64,000 nucleotides of DNA from Agrobacterium sp. AGB01 (GTDB lineage: Bacteria; Pseudomonadota; Alphaproteobacteria; Rhizobiales; Rhizobiaceae). Below, piece by piece: positions 45,295-53,163 of the stretch (positions within the stretch are counted from its first letter, which is position 1; each line of letters opens with the position of its first letter). Made by a program: the position numbers and the translations under genes. The stretch is taken from assembly GCF_014851585.1 (NCBI RefSeq), contig NZ_JACVAB010000002.1, positions 558,001-622,000 on the forward strand, written 5' to 3'. The notes below the pieces were generated by a model. It had not been told where the DNA came from and ran no database searches. It saw only the letters and a list, made by a program, of their open reading frames with translations.

Positions 45295-46155
45295 ATGAAA
45301 AAGCTTGTATCAAGCGTTCTGTCGTTGACCTTGGCTATCGGACTTGGCGTCGGTGCAGCATTTGCTGCAGAAGAAGGCCATGAAGAGGGTGGTACACCGC
45401 ATTACCCGATCCATAAGCCGAAGAATCTCGAATGGAGCTTTGCCGGTCCATTCGGCAAATACGACAAGGGACAGCTTCAGCGTGGCCTGAAGGTTTACAA
45501 GGAAGTCTGTTCGGCCTGTCATTCGATGAGCCTCGTCTCCTTCCGCACACTGGAAGATCTGGGCTACTCGGATGATCAGATAAAGGCATTTGCTGCCGAG
45601 TATGAAGTGCAGGACGGGCCTAACGGTGACGGTGAAATGTTCACCCGCAAGGCTGTTCCATCCGACCACTTCCCATCGCCATACCCGAACCACGAAGCTG
45701 CTGCTGCATCGAACAATGGTGCCGCACCGCCTGATATGTCGTTGCTTGCCAAGGCACGCGGTATAACTCGTGGCTTCCCGCTGTTCGTGTTCGACATTTT
45801 CACGCAGTATCAGGAAGGTGGCCCGGATTACATCTACTCGCTGCTGACTGGATATGTTGATCCGCCGGAAGGCGTGGAAGTGGCCGAAGGCACCCACTAC
45901 AACCCATACTTTGCCAATGCTGCTGCCCTTGCCATGGCGCCACCGATCTCTGACGATCAGGTGACCTATGATGATGGTTCGCCGCAGACGCTCGATCAGT
46001 ATTCCAAGGACGTTTCGGCATTCCTGATGTGGGCTGCAGAGCCGCATCTGGAAGAACGCAAGCGCACCGGTTTCATGGTCATGGTGTTCCTGGCGATCTT
46101 CACCGCGCTGATTTACCTGACGAAGAAGTCGGTTTACGCACGCAAAGAACATTAA
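45295..46155 (+). CDS. petC: Cytochrome c1 of the bc1 complex
   Basis: 286 residues. Signal peptide (to about AFA-AEEGHE), haem c motif CSACH (about residue 77), a likely axial Met region further on (AAALAMAPPIS), and a C-terminal anchor helix (GFMVMVFLAIFTALIYLT). It passes electrons from the Rieske protein to soluble cytochrome c. AGAGAGGAA precedes the ATG. Confidence 0.96.
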   Translation: MKKLVSSVLSLTLAIGLGVGAAFAAEEGHEEGGTPHYPIHKPKNLEWSFAGPFGKYDKGQLQRGLKVYKEVCSACHSMSLVSFRTLEDLGYSDDQIKAFAAEYEVQDGPNGDGEMFTRKAVPSDHFPSPYPNHEAAAASNNGAAPPDMSLLAKARGITRGFPLFVFDIFTQYQEGGPDYIYSLLTGYVDPPEGVEVAEGTHYNPYFANAAALAMAPPISDDQVTYDDGSPQTLDQYSKDVSAFLMWAAEPHLEERKRTGFMVMVFLAIFTALIYLTKKSVYARKEH

Positions 46156-46181
46156 GCTGCAATAGCTGAGGTTTGGAAATC

Positions 46182-46219
46182 AAAGCCCCCACTGTCACAC
46201 AGACGGTGGGGGCTTTTTT
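46182..46219 (+). terminator. Terminator of petABC
   Basis: AAAGCCCCCAC pairs with GTGGGGGCTTT, loop TGTCACACAGACG, then TTTTT. Confidence 0.9.
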
Positions 46220-46294
46220 ATTCACTGTTAGTTCATTGGATTTTCATCAGGAATCGGGCAGGGCTTTGCGGCAAGATTTTTGAGGAGGTTCAAC

Positions 46295-46684
46295 ATGGCG
46301 AAAACGTTTCTTGGCGGCTGTCTTTGTGGTGCGGTTCGGTTTGAAGCGCAGGGAGAACCACAAAATCCGCACACATGCTCCTGTGAATGGTGCCAGCGTC
46401 AATCCGGTGCAACCAGTCTGACATGGGTGGAGTTTGCCAAGAGCGATGTCCGCTGGACAGGTGAGGCGGGTGAGCCAGTCCTTTACCGTTCGTCGGATTA
46501 TTCTTCCCGTGCATTTTGCGGTCAATGCGGTAGCACGCTTGGTGCTATTGATGATGCCCCGACCGTGGCGCTGGTGTTCGGCGTCTTCGATGACAAGAGC
46601 GATCCTGCCTTGCGGCCGACTGCACATTCCTTTGATGATCTTTGCCCTGCTTGGGCCAAGGTGCAGGGCATGGCTGGTGAATGA
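46295..46684 (+). CDS. GFA / CENP-V family zinc-binding protein
   Basis: 129 residues from the ATG at 46295 (GAGGAGG six bases upstream). Zinc-ligand Cys sets are readable: GGCLCGAVRF, CSCEWCQRQSG and FCGQCGSTLG, as in glutathione-dependent formaldehyde-activating enzymes. True Gfa activity is doubtful for most members; function unknown. It lies between petC and apt with its own ribosome binding site after the petC terminator. Confidence 0.88.
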   Translation: MAKTFLGGCLCGAVRFEAQGEPQNPHTCSCEWCQRQSGATSLTWVEFAKSDVRWTGEAGEPVLYRSSDYSSRAFCGQCGSTLGAIDDAPTVALVFGVFDDKSDPALRPTAHSFDDLCPAWAKVQGMAGE

Positions 46685-46796
46685 ACCGCCTGCGCGGTAC
46701 CGCTGCTGGTGCCACCCTTTTTAGTTGGTTCAGCCGTTCTGACTTGATAATGTGCGAAAAGCTTTTCGATCAATCTCCCATTCAATTGGACATATC

Positions 46797-47339
46797 ATGA
46801 CTGCTATCGCTTCGGAGCTTTCCGCTGCCATTCGTTCCATTCCCGACTATCCGAAGCCGGGCATCATTTTCCGTGACATTACCACGCTCTTGGGCAATCC
46901 TCGGGCTTTCCGCCGTGCGGTGGATGAGTTGGTCCAGCCCTATGCCGGCACGAAGATCGACAAGATTGCCGGTATGGAAGCACGCGGCTTTATTCTGGGT
47001 GGTGCCGTTGCCCACCAGCTGTCTGCCGGGTTCGTACCGATCCGCAAAAAAGGTAAGCTGCCGCACACGACTGTGCGTGTGGCCTACAGCCTGGAATACG
47101 GCGTCGATGAAATGGAAATGCATGTGGATGCAGTGCAGCCCGGCGAAAAGGTCATTCTGGTTGATGATCTGATTGCCACCGGCGGTACGGCTGAAGGCGC
47201 GGTCAAGCTGCTGCGCCAGATGGGTGCTGAAATTGTCTCGGCCTGCTTCGTGATCGACCTGCCGGATCTTGGTGGTCGCAAGAAACTTGAAGACCTCGGC
47301 GTTGATGTTCGCACACTGGTCGAGTTTTCCGGACACTGA
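46797..47339 (+). CDS. apt: Adenine phosphoribosyltransferase
   Basis: 180 residues from the ATG at 46797; ribosome binding site weak. It makes AMP from adenine and PRPP (purine salvage). Family blocks: [32 protein letters not shown], and the PRPP loop [13 protein letters not shown]. The petABC-apt neighbourhood is common in Rhizobiales; here a GFA gene lies between. Confidence 0.95.
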   Translation: MTAIASELSAAIRSIPDYPKPGIIFRDITTLLGNPRAFRRAVDELVQPYAGTKIDKIAGMEARGFILGGAVAHQLSAGFVPIRKKGKLPHTTVRVAYSLEYGVDEMEMHVDAVQPGEKVILVDDLIATGGTAEGAVKLLRQMGAEIVSACFVIDLPDLGGRKKLEDLGVDVRTLVEFSGH

Positions 47340-47361
47340 TACTTTTGCTGCAACTGACCCG

Positions 47362-47979
47362 TTATATCGATGGGTCAGTCATTTGAAAGGCGAGCCATGT
47401 CCAGTTTACGCCGAGCGCCCTGTTGCCAGCCTGAATGGACCCCGTCTCAACACGCCTCAAAAGGCTGAACCCGTACTGCTTGGCTAGCTCAATCGTTTCA
47501 TCCGGGCAGATAGAAAACACCGGCCGATCTAAAGGCGCTGGTCCATGGCGGAGTGACATGACCATCTTGCCACCTGAGGCGGCCATGCTGCCAAGGCTTA
47601 GCATGGCAAGCTGACGATCACGGTCTTCAATATGCTGCCAGACACCGCACAGTGTTATCAGATCAAAACGCCCATAGTTCTGTGCCTTGCTCAGCGTTGG
47701 CAGTTTATCGTCAAGCCACTCTATGTTGGGTGAAATGTGTTGGCGCATACCGGGCTCGCGCAGTTCTTTCACGGGCTCGACAGCAAGCACTCTATGTCCT
47801 GCCGCGGCAAACCATGCGGCGTCTCGTCCTGTGCCTGCACCAATATCTGCAATCCGGAGAGGCGTTTGCGGAAGAAGGTCCAGCACGGGTGAATAGACCT
47901 CCGCGCAATCCAGCTCATTGTAACGTGCGATGAACTCCGGCGTCGCGGACTTTGCGTAACCTTCCAAAATGTCGTTCAT
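47362..47979 (-). CDS. Class I SAM-dependent methyltransferase
   Basis: 205 residues. SAM motif I IADIGAGTGRDAAWFAAAGH (about residues 44-63), acidic motif II VLAVEPVKE, and DLITLCGVWQHIEDRD after it. The substrate is not predictable. Convergent with apt. Confidence 0.87.
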   Translation of the reverse strand: MNDILEGYAKSATPEFIARYNELDCAEVYSPVLDLLPQTPLRIADIGAGTGRDAAWFAAAGHRVLAVEPVKELREPGMRQHISPNIEWLDDKLPTLSKAQNYGRFDLITLCGVWQHIEDRDRQLAMLSLGSMAASGGKMVMSLRHGPAPLDRPVFSICPDETIELAKQYGFSLLRRVETGSIQAGNRALGVNWTWLAFQMTDPSI

Positions 47980-48037
47980 CTGTCCATGTCGCTGATGTTG
48001 CCCGGCGCGGTGGTCCTTCTATCCCATAAACCTGCCG

Positions 48038-48505
48038 CTATTCGAACTCCAGCACATTGCTCTCAAACGATATGACTGTTTTGCCCTTCTGGTTCACGCC
48101 TTCATTGAAGGTGGTGTTCAGCAAAAGTCCGGGCCGAGAGGCGAGGGAGCGGGTTTCCAGCAACGTGACATAATAGGTTATGTCGTCGCCAGCATAGACC
48201 GGGCGTATCCATTTCAGATTTCGGAAGCCCGGTGAGGGGCCGAGTTTTGGGGGTTCTATTCCCTCTGACTTAAGGCGAATGGTTTCCTTCATCCAGAATG
48301 ACAGGAATGACTTCATCCAGCTTGAGCCGGTGTGCCAGCCCGATGCGCAAAGACCTCCAAGCACGGAGTGGCGTGCGGCTTCCGCATCCAGATGAAACGG
48401 CTGTGGATCGAATTTCGATGCAAAGCGAATAATATCGTCGGCGGAAAAGTGTAACGTTTCAAGGGTGATACGCGTGCCGATGGGGGAAAGTTCAGCCAGC
48501 CTCAT
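48038..48505 (-). CDS. MaoC-like dehydratase domain protein 1
   Basis: 155 residues with the hydratase-2 type hot-dog core: ADDIIRFASKFDPQPFHLDA, with the Asp and His of the MaoC catalytic pair, then GLCASGWHTGSSWMKSF. Second of a two-gene pair overlapping by ATGA; probably hydrates an enoyl-CoA, perhaps as a heteromer with its partner. Confidence 0.88.
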   Translation of the reverse strand: MRLAELSPIGTRITLETLHFSADDIIRFASKFDPQPFHLDAEAARHSVLGGLCASGWHTGSSWMKSFLSFWMKETIRLKSEGIEPPKLGPSPGFRNLKWIRPVYAGDDITYYVTLLETRSLASRPGLLLNTTFNEGVNQKGKTVISFESNVLEFE

Positions 48506-48963
48506 GCCACAGTGCTCCCTTGATTGCGCATGGCAAACATCACTACATGTTCACCCTGGCAGACGATTTCGCCACGCTGGTTGGTCAGCTCATTGCGGAA
48601 TTTGACAAGACCAATGCCCGGGCGCGATGCCAGCGGCCGGTTTTCAACCACCTTTGAATGGCCAGACAGGGTATCTCCCGCCAGAACCGGGCGCTTCCAA
48701 TCTAGAAATTCGATGCCGGGTGAACCCTGTGATGTGGAGTTGGAAATATAGCTGTCGCACATCATGCGCATCGACAAGGCGCACGTATGCCATCCGGAGG
48801 CGGCAAGCCCGCCAAGAATGCTGGCACGCCCGGCTTCTTCCGATAGATGCATGGGCTGCGGATCAAATTCTGACGCGAACTCGATAATGTCCTCGGCAGT
48901 CACCGTAACCGGGGCAAAGGGAAAAACCCGCTCCGGTGTAAAATCTTCGTAAGTGTAGATCAC
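48502..48963 (-). CDS. MaoC-like dehydratase domain protein 2
   Basis: 153 residues, same fold: AEDIIEFASEFDPQPMHLSE then GLAASGWHTCALSMRMM. It is the upstream gene and its stop overlaps the start of the partner. The two differ enough to be an ancient duplication; such pairs often form one asymmetric enzyme, but that is inference. The 219 bases upstream to 49183 hold no gene that I see. Confidence 0.88.
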   Translation of the reverse strand: MIYTYEDFTPERVFPFAPVTVTAEDIIEFASEFDPQPMHLSEEAGRASILGGLAASGWHTCALSMRMMCDSYISNSTSQGSPGIEFLDWKRPVLAGDTLSGHSKVVENRPLASRPGIGLVKFRNELTNQRGEIVCQGEHVVMFAMRNQGSTVA

Positions 48964-49182
48964 CTTTAAAAACCTCCCATTCTCGCGAGGATCATAAAGA
49001 TATTTTTCCGTTTACGTAAAGGTAATTTTGTTACCTTGGAGATGAGGCGGCATGCTCTGGATTGTCACGGGCGAATGCAATAGAGCTTGCAACACTGGGG
49101 GAGGGTAAAATGGTGCATCAGTTTGGAAGGCTGATGCTTCGTTGTTCAATCCCATTCGATAGACAAACATTCAGGGTGCACA

Positions 49183-50265
49183 GTGAACGAGCAAGTTCTC
49201 TCAGGTCTCAAGCAGGCCGCAAGCGATGGCATTATCTCGGACGTACAGGCCGATAAGCTTTTGCCATATCTCGTGGCAAAACCGGTTTTCCACGATGGTG
49301 GCCAAGCAGACAAGCCAGCACATTCGGATACTGAAACACCACGGTTCGTGCGTGGCTTCCACGATATCCTGATTACAATCGGTGTCGTGGTTGTTCTGGC
49401 GGGTCTGTGGGGCGTGGCAACGGTCTTTGCGGTGTTGCCTGCGATCATTGTGCTTGCGGAAATTCTCGTTCGTCGCCAGCGGCTTGCCCTGCCGGCCGTG
49501 ACGCTGACCATAGCGACAGCGATCGCCATGGGCGGCGTGAATGAGTATATCTACAATGCCTTCGTGGCCAATATTCCTGGAGAGGCTGTGCAAGTCTTTC
49601 TGATGGTGTTTCTGCTGCCACCGGTCATGGCGATATTCTACTGGCGATACAGGGTGCCGCTGGCACTGGCTGGTTTGTTTGTTGCTGCGGCACTGCTTGC
49701 TTTGACTGGCATCTTTGTGGTGATGGAGCAAATTACAGGCTCGGCAGATGTGTTGGTTGAATATCGCCTGCTGTCGCTGATGATTTTCCTGATTGCGGCG
49801 CTCAGCCTGTTTGCCCTTGCAATGCGCTACGACCTGTCGGACCGCTACCGCGTAACGCGGCGCTCAGACATCGCCTTCTGGCTTCACCTGGCGACGGCGC
49901 CTGCCTTGCTTTATGCGCTGCTGGCATTCGTGTTCATAGGCGCCGGCGGCAGTCTATTCAGTGCAGAGGAAAGCGGGCTCTACGGCAGCGCCGTTCTGGT
50001 CGTCTGCGTTGTGGTGATGCTAATGTTGATCGGCATCATTATTGATCGCAGAGCCTTCGTTACCTCAGGTCTTGTGTCGCTGATTGCCACCGTGGTGGCT
50101 GTGTTGCGGCAGGGTGAGATCAGTGGTGGCAATGCTGTGTTTGTCGCATTGTTGGCCGTTGGCGTCTTTGTGCTGATAATCGGTATTGGCTGGTCTTCGT
50201 TGCGACGTGTCGTCGTCGCGCAATTGCCATTGGGCCTGCAGGAAAAGCTCCCGCCGGTCATCTGA
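49183..50265 (+). CDS. DUF2157-like polytopic membrane protein
   Basis: 360 residues with a GTG start. A soluble N-terminal segment (about residues 1-55, helical: EQVLSGLKQAASDGIISDVQ) precedes about nine or ten transmembrane helices. The N-terminal helix and polytopic body recall DUF2157. Function unknown. I see no motif for a particular transport activity. Confidence 0.75.
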   Translation: MNEQVLSGLKQAASDGIISDVQADKLLPYLVAKPVFHDGGQADKPAHSDTETPRFVRGFHDILITIGVVVVLAGLWGVATVFAVLPAIIVLAEILVRRQRLALPAVTLTIATAIAMGGVNEYIYNAFVANIPGEAVQVFLMVFLLPPVMAIFYWRYRVPLALAGLFVAAALLALTGIFVVMEQITGSADVLVEYRLLSLMIFLIAALSLFALAMRYDLSDRYRVTRRSDIAFWLHLATAPALLYALLAFVFIGAGGSLFSAEESGLYGSAVLVVCVVVMLMLIGIIIDRRAFVTSGLVSLIATVVAVLRQGEISGGNAVFVALLAVGVFVLIIGIGWSSLRRVVVAQLPLGLQEKLPPVI

Positions 50266-50282
50266 TCTAAGGTCATGACATG

Positions 50283-50318
50283 AAAAAAGCCCGGACCTGT
50301 GAGGTGCCGGGCTTTTTA
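50283..50318. terminator. Bidirectional terminator
   Basis: AAAAAAGCCCGG (50283-50294) with CCGGGCTTTTT (50307-50317), between the convergent DUF2157-like gene and ychF. Confidence 0.9.
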
Positions 50319-50344
50319 TCTATGGGACCGAATTCTGTATTGCT

Positions 50345-51448
50345 TCAGGTGTTGAAGCGGAAGTGAATCACGTCGCCGTCGTTGACGACATATTCCTTGC
50401 CTTCGTCACGGCCCTTGCCAGCTTCCTTGGCGCCGACTTCACCCTTGAATGCAACATAGTCGTCATAAGCAATGGTGAAGGCGCGGATGAAGCCGCGTTC
50501 GAAGTCCGTATGGATGACGCCCGCTGCCTGTGGAGCCTTGGTGCCGCGAACGATTGTCCAGGCGCGGCATTCCTTCGGACCAACGGTGAAGTAGGTGATC
50601 AGATCGAGCAGGTGGTAACCGGCGCGGATCAGACGGTCGAGGCCAGCTTCTTCAAGGCCAAGTGCCGAGAGGAATTCGTTGGCTTCTTCTTCTGGAAGCT
50701 GCGCAACTTCGGATTCGATCGCGGCGGAAATGATGACGCATTCTGCACCCTGTGCCTTTGCCATTTCGGCAACGGCCTTGGTGTGCTCGTTGCCGTCAAC
50801 CGCGTCGGATTCAGCGACGTTGCAGACGTAGAGAACTGGATGCGAGGTCAGAAGATTGAGGCTCTTCAATACTTCGATTTCATCAGCCGCCAGTGTCTTG
50901 AGCAGCAGACGCGCAGGCTTGCCGTCGGTCAAAAGCTTGATAACAGCTTCCATGACCGGCAACTGCGCCAGCGAATCCTTGTCCTTCAGCGTAGCGCGTT
51001 TGCGTGTCTGCTCAACGCGGCGCTCAAGGCTTTCAAGGTCAGCCAGCATCAGTTCGGTTTCAATCGTGTCGGCATCGCCAACCGGATTGATACGGCCTTC
51101 AACGTGGGTGATGTCGTCGTCTTCGAAACAACGCAGAACATGCACCACAGCATCCACTTCGCGGATGTTGGCCAGGAACTTGTTGCCAAGGCCTTCGCCC
51201 TTCGAGGCGCCACGCACCAGACCGGCAATGTCCACGAAGGAGATACGGGTCGGGATGATTTCCTTGGAACCGGCAATATCAGCCAGCACCTTCATGCGTG
51301 CATCCGGTACCGCAACTTCACCGGTGTTGGGCTCGATGGTGCAGAAAGGATAATTTGCTGCCTGAGCGGCGGCTGTTTTTGTCAGAGCATTGAAGAGGGT
51401 GGACTTGCCGACATTTGGCAATCCAACAATACCGCATTTAAAGCCCAT
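50345..51448 (-). CDS. ychF: Redox-regulated ATPase/GTPase YchF (OBG family)
   Basis: 367 residues from the ATG at 51448 (the frame is open further up without a good start). P-loop [11 protein letters not shown] (about residue 8), switch [10 protein letters not shown], and DXXG-like block; specificity motif NVAES replaces the usual NKxD, as known for YchF, which prefers ATP. A C-terminal TGS domain ends FAKGEV-like ...DVIHFRFN. Binds ribosomes and affects oxidative stress responses in relatives. Downstream of pth on the same strand. Confidence 0.95.
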   Translation of the reverse strand: MGFKCGIVGLPNVGKSTLFNALTKTAAAQAANYPFCTIEPNTGEVAVPDARMKVLADIAGSKEIIPTRISFVDIAGLVRGASKGEGLGNKFLANIREVDAVVHVLRCFEDDDITHVEGRINPVGDADTIETELMLADLESLERRVEQTRKRATLKDKDSLAQLPVMEAVIKLLTDGKPARLLLKTLAADEIEVLKSLNLLTSHPVLYVCNVAESDAVDGNEHTKAVAEMAKAQGAECVIISAAIESEVAQLPEEEANEFLSALGLEEAGLDRLIRAGYHLLDLITYFTVGPKECRAWTIVRGTKAPQAAGVIHTDFERGFIRAFTIAYDDYVAFKGEVGAKEAGKGRDEGKEYVVNDGDVIHFRFNT

Positions 51449-51602
51449 GGCTTGAACCTGTCTCTTTAAGAATTCCGTTGTCAGCCTTTTGCTGAAACGG
51501 CAGCGCAAGGTCAAGCCTTGTTGCCGCAAACAGGCGAAAGGGCGCTGAATTAGGTTGCGTTAGCAGAGGTTGAGCATCACTGCTGCACTATGTGTCGCCA
51601 AG

Positions 51603-52322
51603 TTAGTCTTTCTTGCCGCCGAACATCTTTTTCAGCATTTCCGCCATGGGGCCGGTTTCCGGCAGCTTCATCGGTTGGGCGTGATTGCGCGCCTGATGAA
51701 TGTGCGATTTGGCGGCAGGCTTTGCCGGTTTAACTTGTTTCTCTGGTTCTGCCTTGGCTCCGGTTGCCAAGGCCAGCTTGTTCATCAACTGCGAATCTTC
51801 GCCTTTGACCAGCATGCTGGCATTGTCGGCAATGGCGTCGATGAGGGGCTCGAGCCAAACCTTGTCAGTCTTGGCGAAATCCCCCAGCACGTGACCATGC
51901 ACACGGTCCTTGTCGCCGGGATGACCAATGCCAAGCCGCAGGCGTCGGTAATCCTTGCCGCAATGGGCATCAAGTGACTTCAGGCCGTTGTGGCCGCCAT
52001 GGCCGCCCGCAGTTTTGATGCGCACGCGACCAGCTGGCAGGTCCAGCTCATCATGAATGGCGATGATGTTGGATGGGCCAAGCTTGTAAAAGCGCATGGC
52101 TTCGCCAACAGCTTCGCCCGACAGGTTCATATAGGTCAGCGGCTTCATCAGCAGGACTTTTTCGCCGGCAATTTCACCTTCGGAAATTTCCGATTTGAAT
52201 TTTCTGGACCAGGGCGAAAAGGAGGGCAGGCGCTGTAATGCGTCGACAGCCATGAAGCCGATATTGTGGCGGTTTCCAGCATATTGGCTGCCGGGGTTAC
52301 CAAGGCCAGCGATGATAATCAT
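51603..52322 (-). CDS. pth: Peptidyl-tRNA hydrolase
   Basis: 239 residues. N-terminal [20 protein letters not shown] with the catalytic His, then the Asp and the [15 protein letters not shown] block. Releases peptides from peptidyl-tRNA after premature drop-off. A 45-residue basic Pro/Lys/His-rich extension at the C-terminus (about 190-239) exceeds the E. coli enzyme. Only 69 bases separate it from the upstream periplasmic binding protein gene, so it may be co-transcribed with that accessory operon or have a promoter inside it. Confidence 0.95.
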   Translation of the reverse strand: MIIIAGLGNPGSQYAGNRHNIGFMAVDALQRLPSFSPWSRKFKSEISEGEIAGEKVLLMKPLTYMNLSGEAVGEAMRFYKLGPSNIIAIHDELDLPAGRVRIKTAGGHGGHNGLKSLDAHCGKDYRRLRLGIGHPGDKDRVHGHVLGDFAKTDKVWLEPLIDAIADNASMLVKGEDSQLMNKLALATGAKAEPEKQVKPAKPAAKSHIHQARNHAQPMKLPETGPMAEMLKKMFGGKKD

Positions 52323-52391
52323 TGTCGTCTCATATTCCGATGATCGCAGGCGACATTTGTGGCCTGAGAAATTAACGCGCTGCGCAAAGTC

Positions 52392-53141
52392 TTAGGGCGT
52401 ATGCGCAGGAAGATGAAGATCGTTATGAATAATCAGGCCATATTTTTCAAATATCTTGCGCTGCGTACCATCGGCGATCAGATCATCCAGCCGTTTTTGC
52501 ATACGGGCTATGATACTATCAGGTACGGATTTGTTGCAGGCCACGCCGAGGATCTGGTCTGACAGCGTGAAGACTTTTTCGAAATTTGTCGTGCCCTTGG
52601 CGATTTTGATGAATGTGCTTTCCGACATGGGCATCATGTCTATGCGTCCGGCAAACAGCTTGTTGAGCGTCAGATTGAAATCGGCGCTCAATTCGATATT
52701 GGGAAAACCGATCTGCCGAAGAACGGTTTCGGTGTAATCGTTGCGTTGCGTACCGATGGTGTATCCAAAACTGTCGGTGAGTTTTCCGATACGGATTTTT
52801 TTGGCTTTCAGGGCAATCAGCACATTGCGATCGGTGTGTATAGGTACGACCCATTTAAACCTGTGCTCACGTTCTGCGGTTCTGGCTGTGGCGAACACGC
52901 AGTGCATGGACTGGGTTTCCGCAAGGGCCAAGGCCCGCGCCCATGGCATCACCGTAACCTTGTAGTCCAGTTTTTCCTTTTCCATCATGATTTCCAGCTG
53001 TTCCATATATACACCCCTGGCGTTGCCATTGGCGTCGGTAAAGCTGTAGGGCGGATAGTCTTCGGTGGAAAAGGTGAGGGTATGTGCGTGGGCGTACGTG
53101 GAAGAGACGATTAAAAACAAACTGACAAGGATATGTTTCAC
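52392..53141 (-). CDS. Periplasmic amino-acid-type binding protein (PBP2 fold) with no ABC partner nearby
   Basis: 249 residues from the GTG at 53141, with GGGGGAAA seven bases upstream. Signal peptide (to about STYAHA), then the SBP_bac_3 fold: LTFSTEDYPPYSFTDANGNA, YMEQLEIMMEKEKLDYKVTV. No permease or ATPase gene is near; the gene lies 22 bases after the stop of a GGDEF/EAL receptor. It may therefore serve as a signal-binding partner for that protein rather than for transport (inference). Confidence 0.85.
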   Translation of the reverse strand: MKHILVSLFLIVSSTYAHAHTLTFSTEDYPPYSFTDANGNARGVYMEQLEIMMEKEKLDYKVTVMPWARALALAETQSMHCVFATARTAEREHRFKWVVPIHTDRNVLIALKAKKIRIGKLTDSFGYTIGTQRNDYTETVLRQIGFPNIELSADFNLTLNKLFAGRIDMMPMSESTFIKIAKGTTNFEKVFTLSDQILGVACNKSVPDSIIARMQKRLDDLIADGTQRKIFEKYGLIIHNDLHLPAHTP

Positions 53142-53163
53142 ACCGTTTCCCCCATGCTGATTT

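Noticed and set aside
50363..51469. 368-codon open frame on the + strand opposite ychF
   Set aside because: Antisense shadow of ychF, no coding features.
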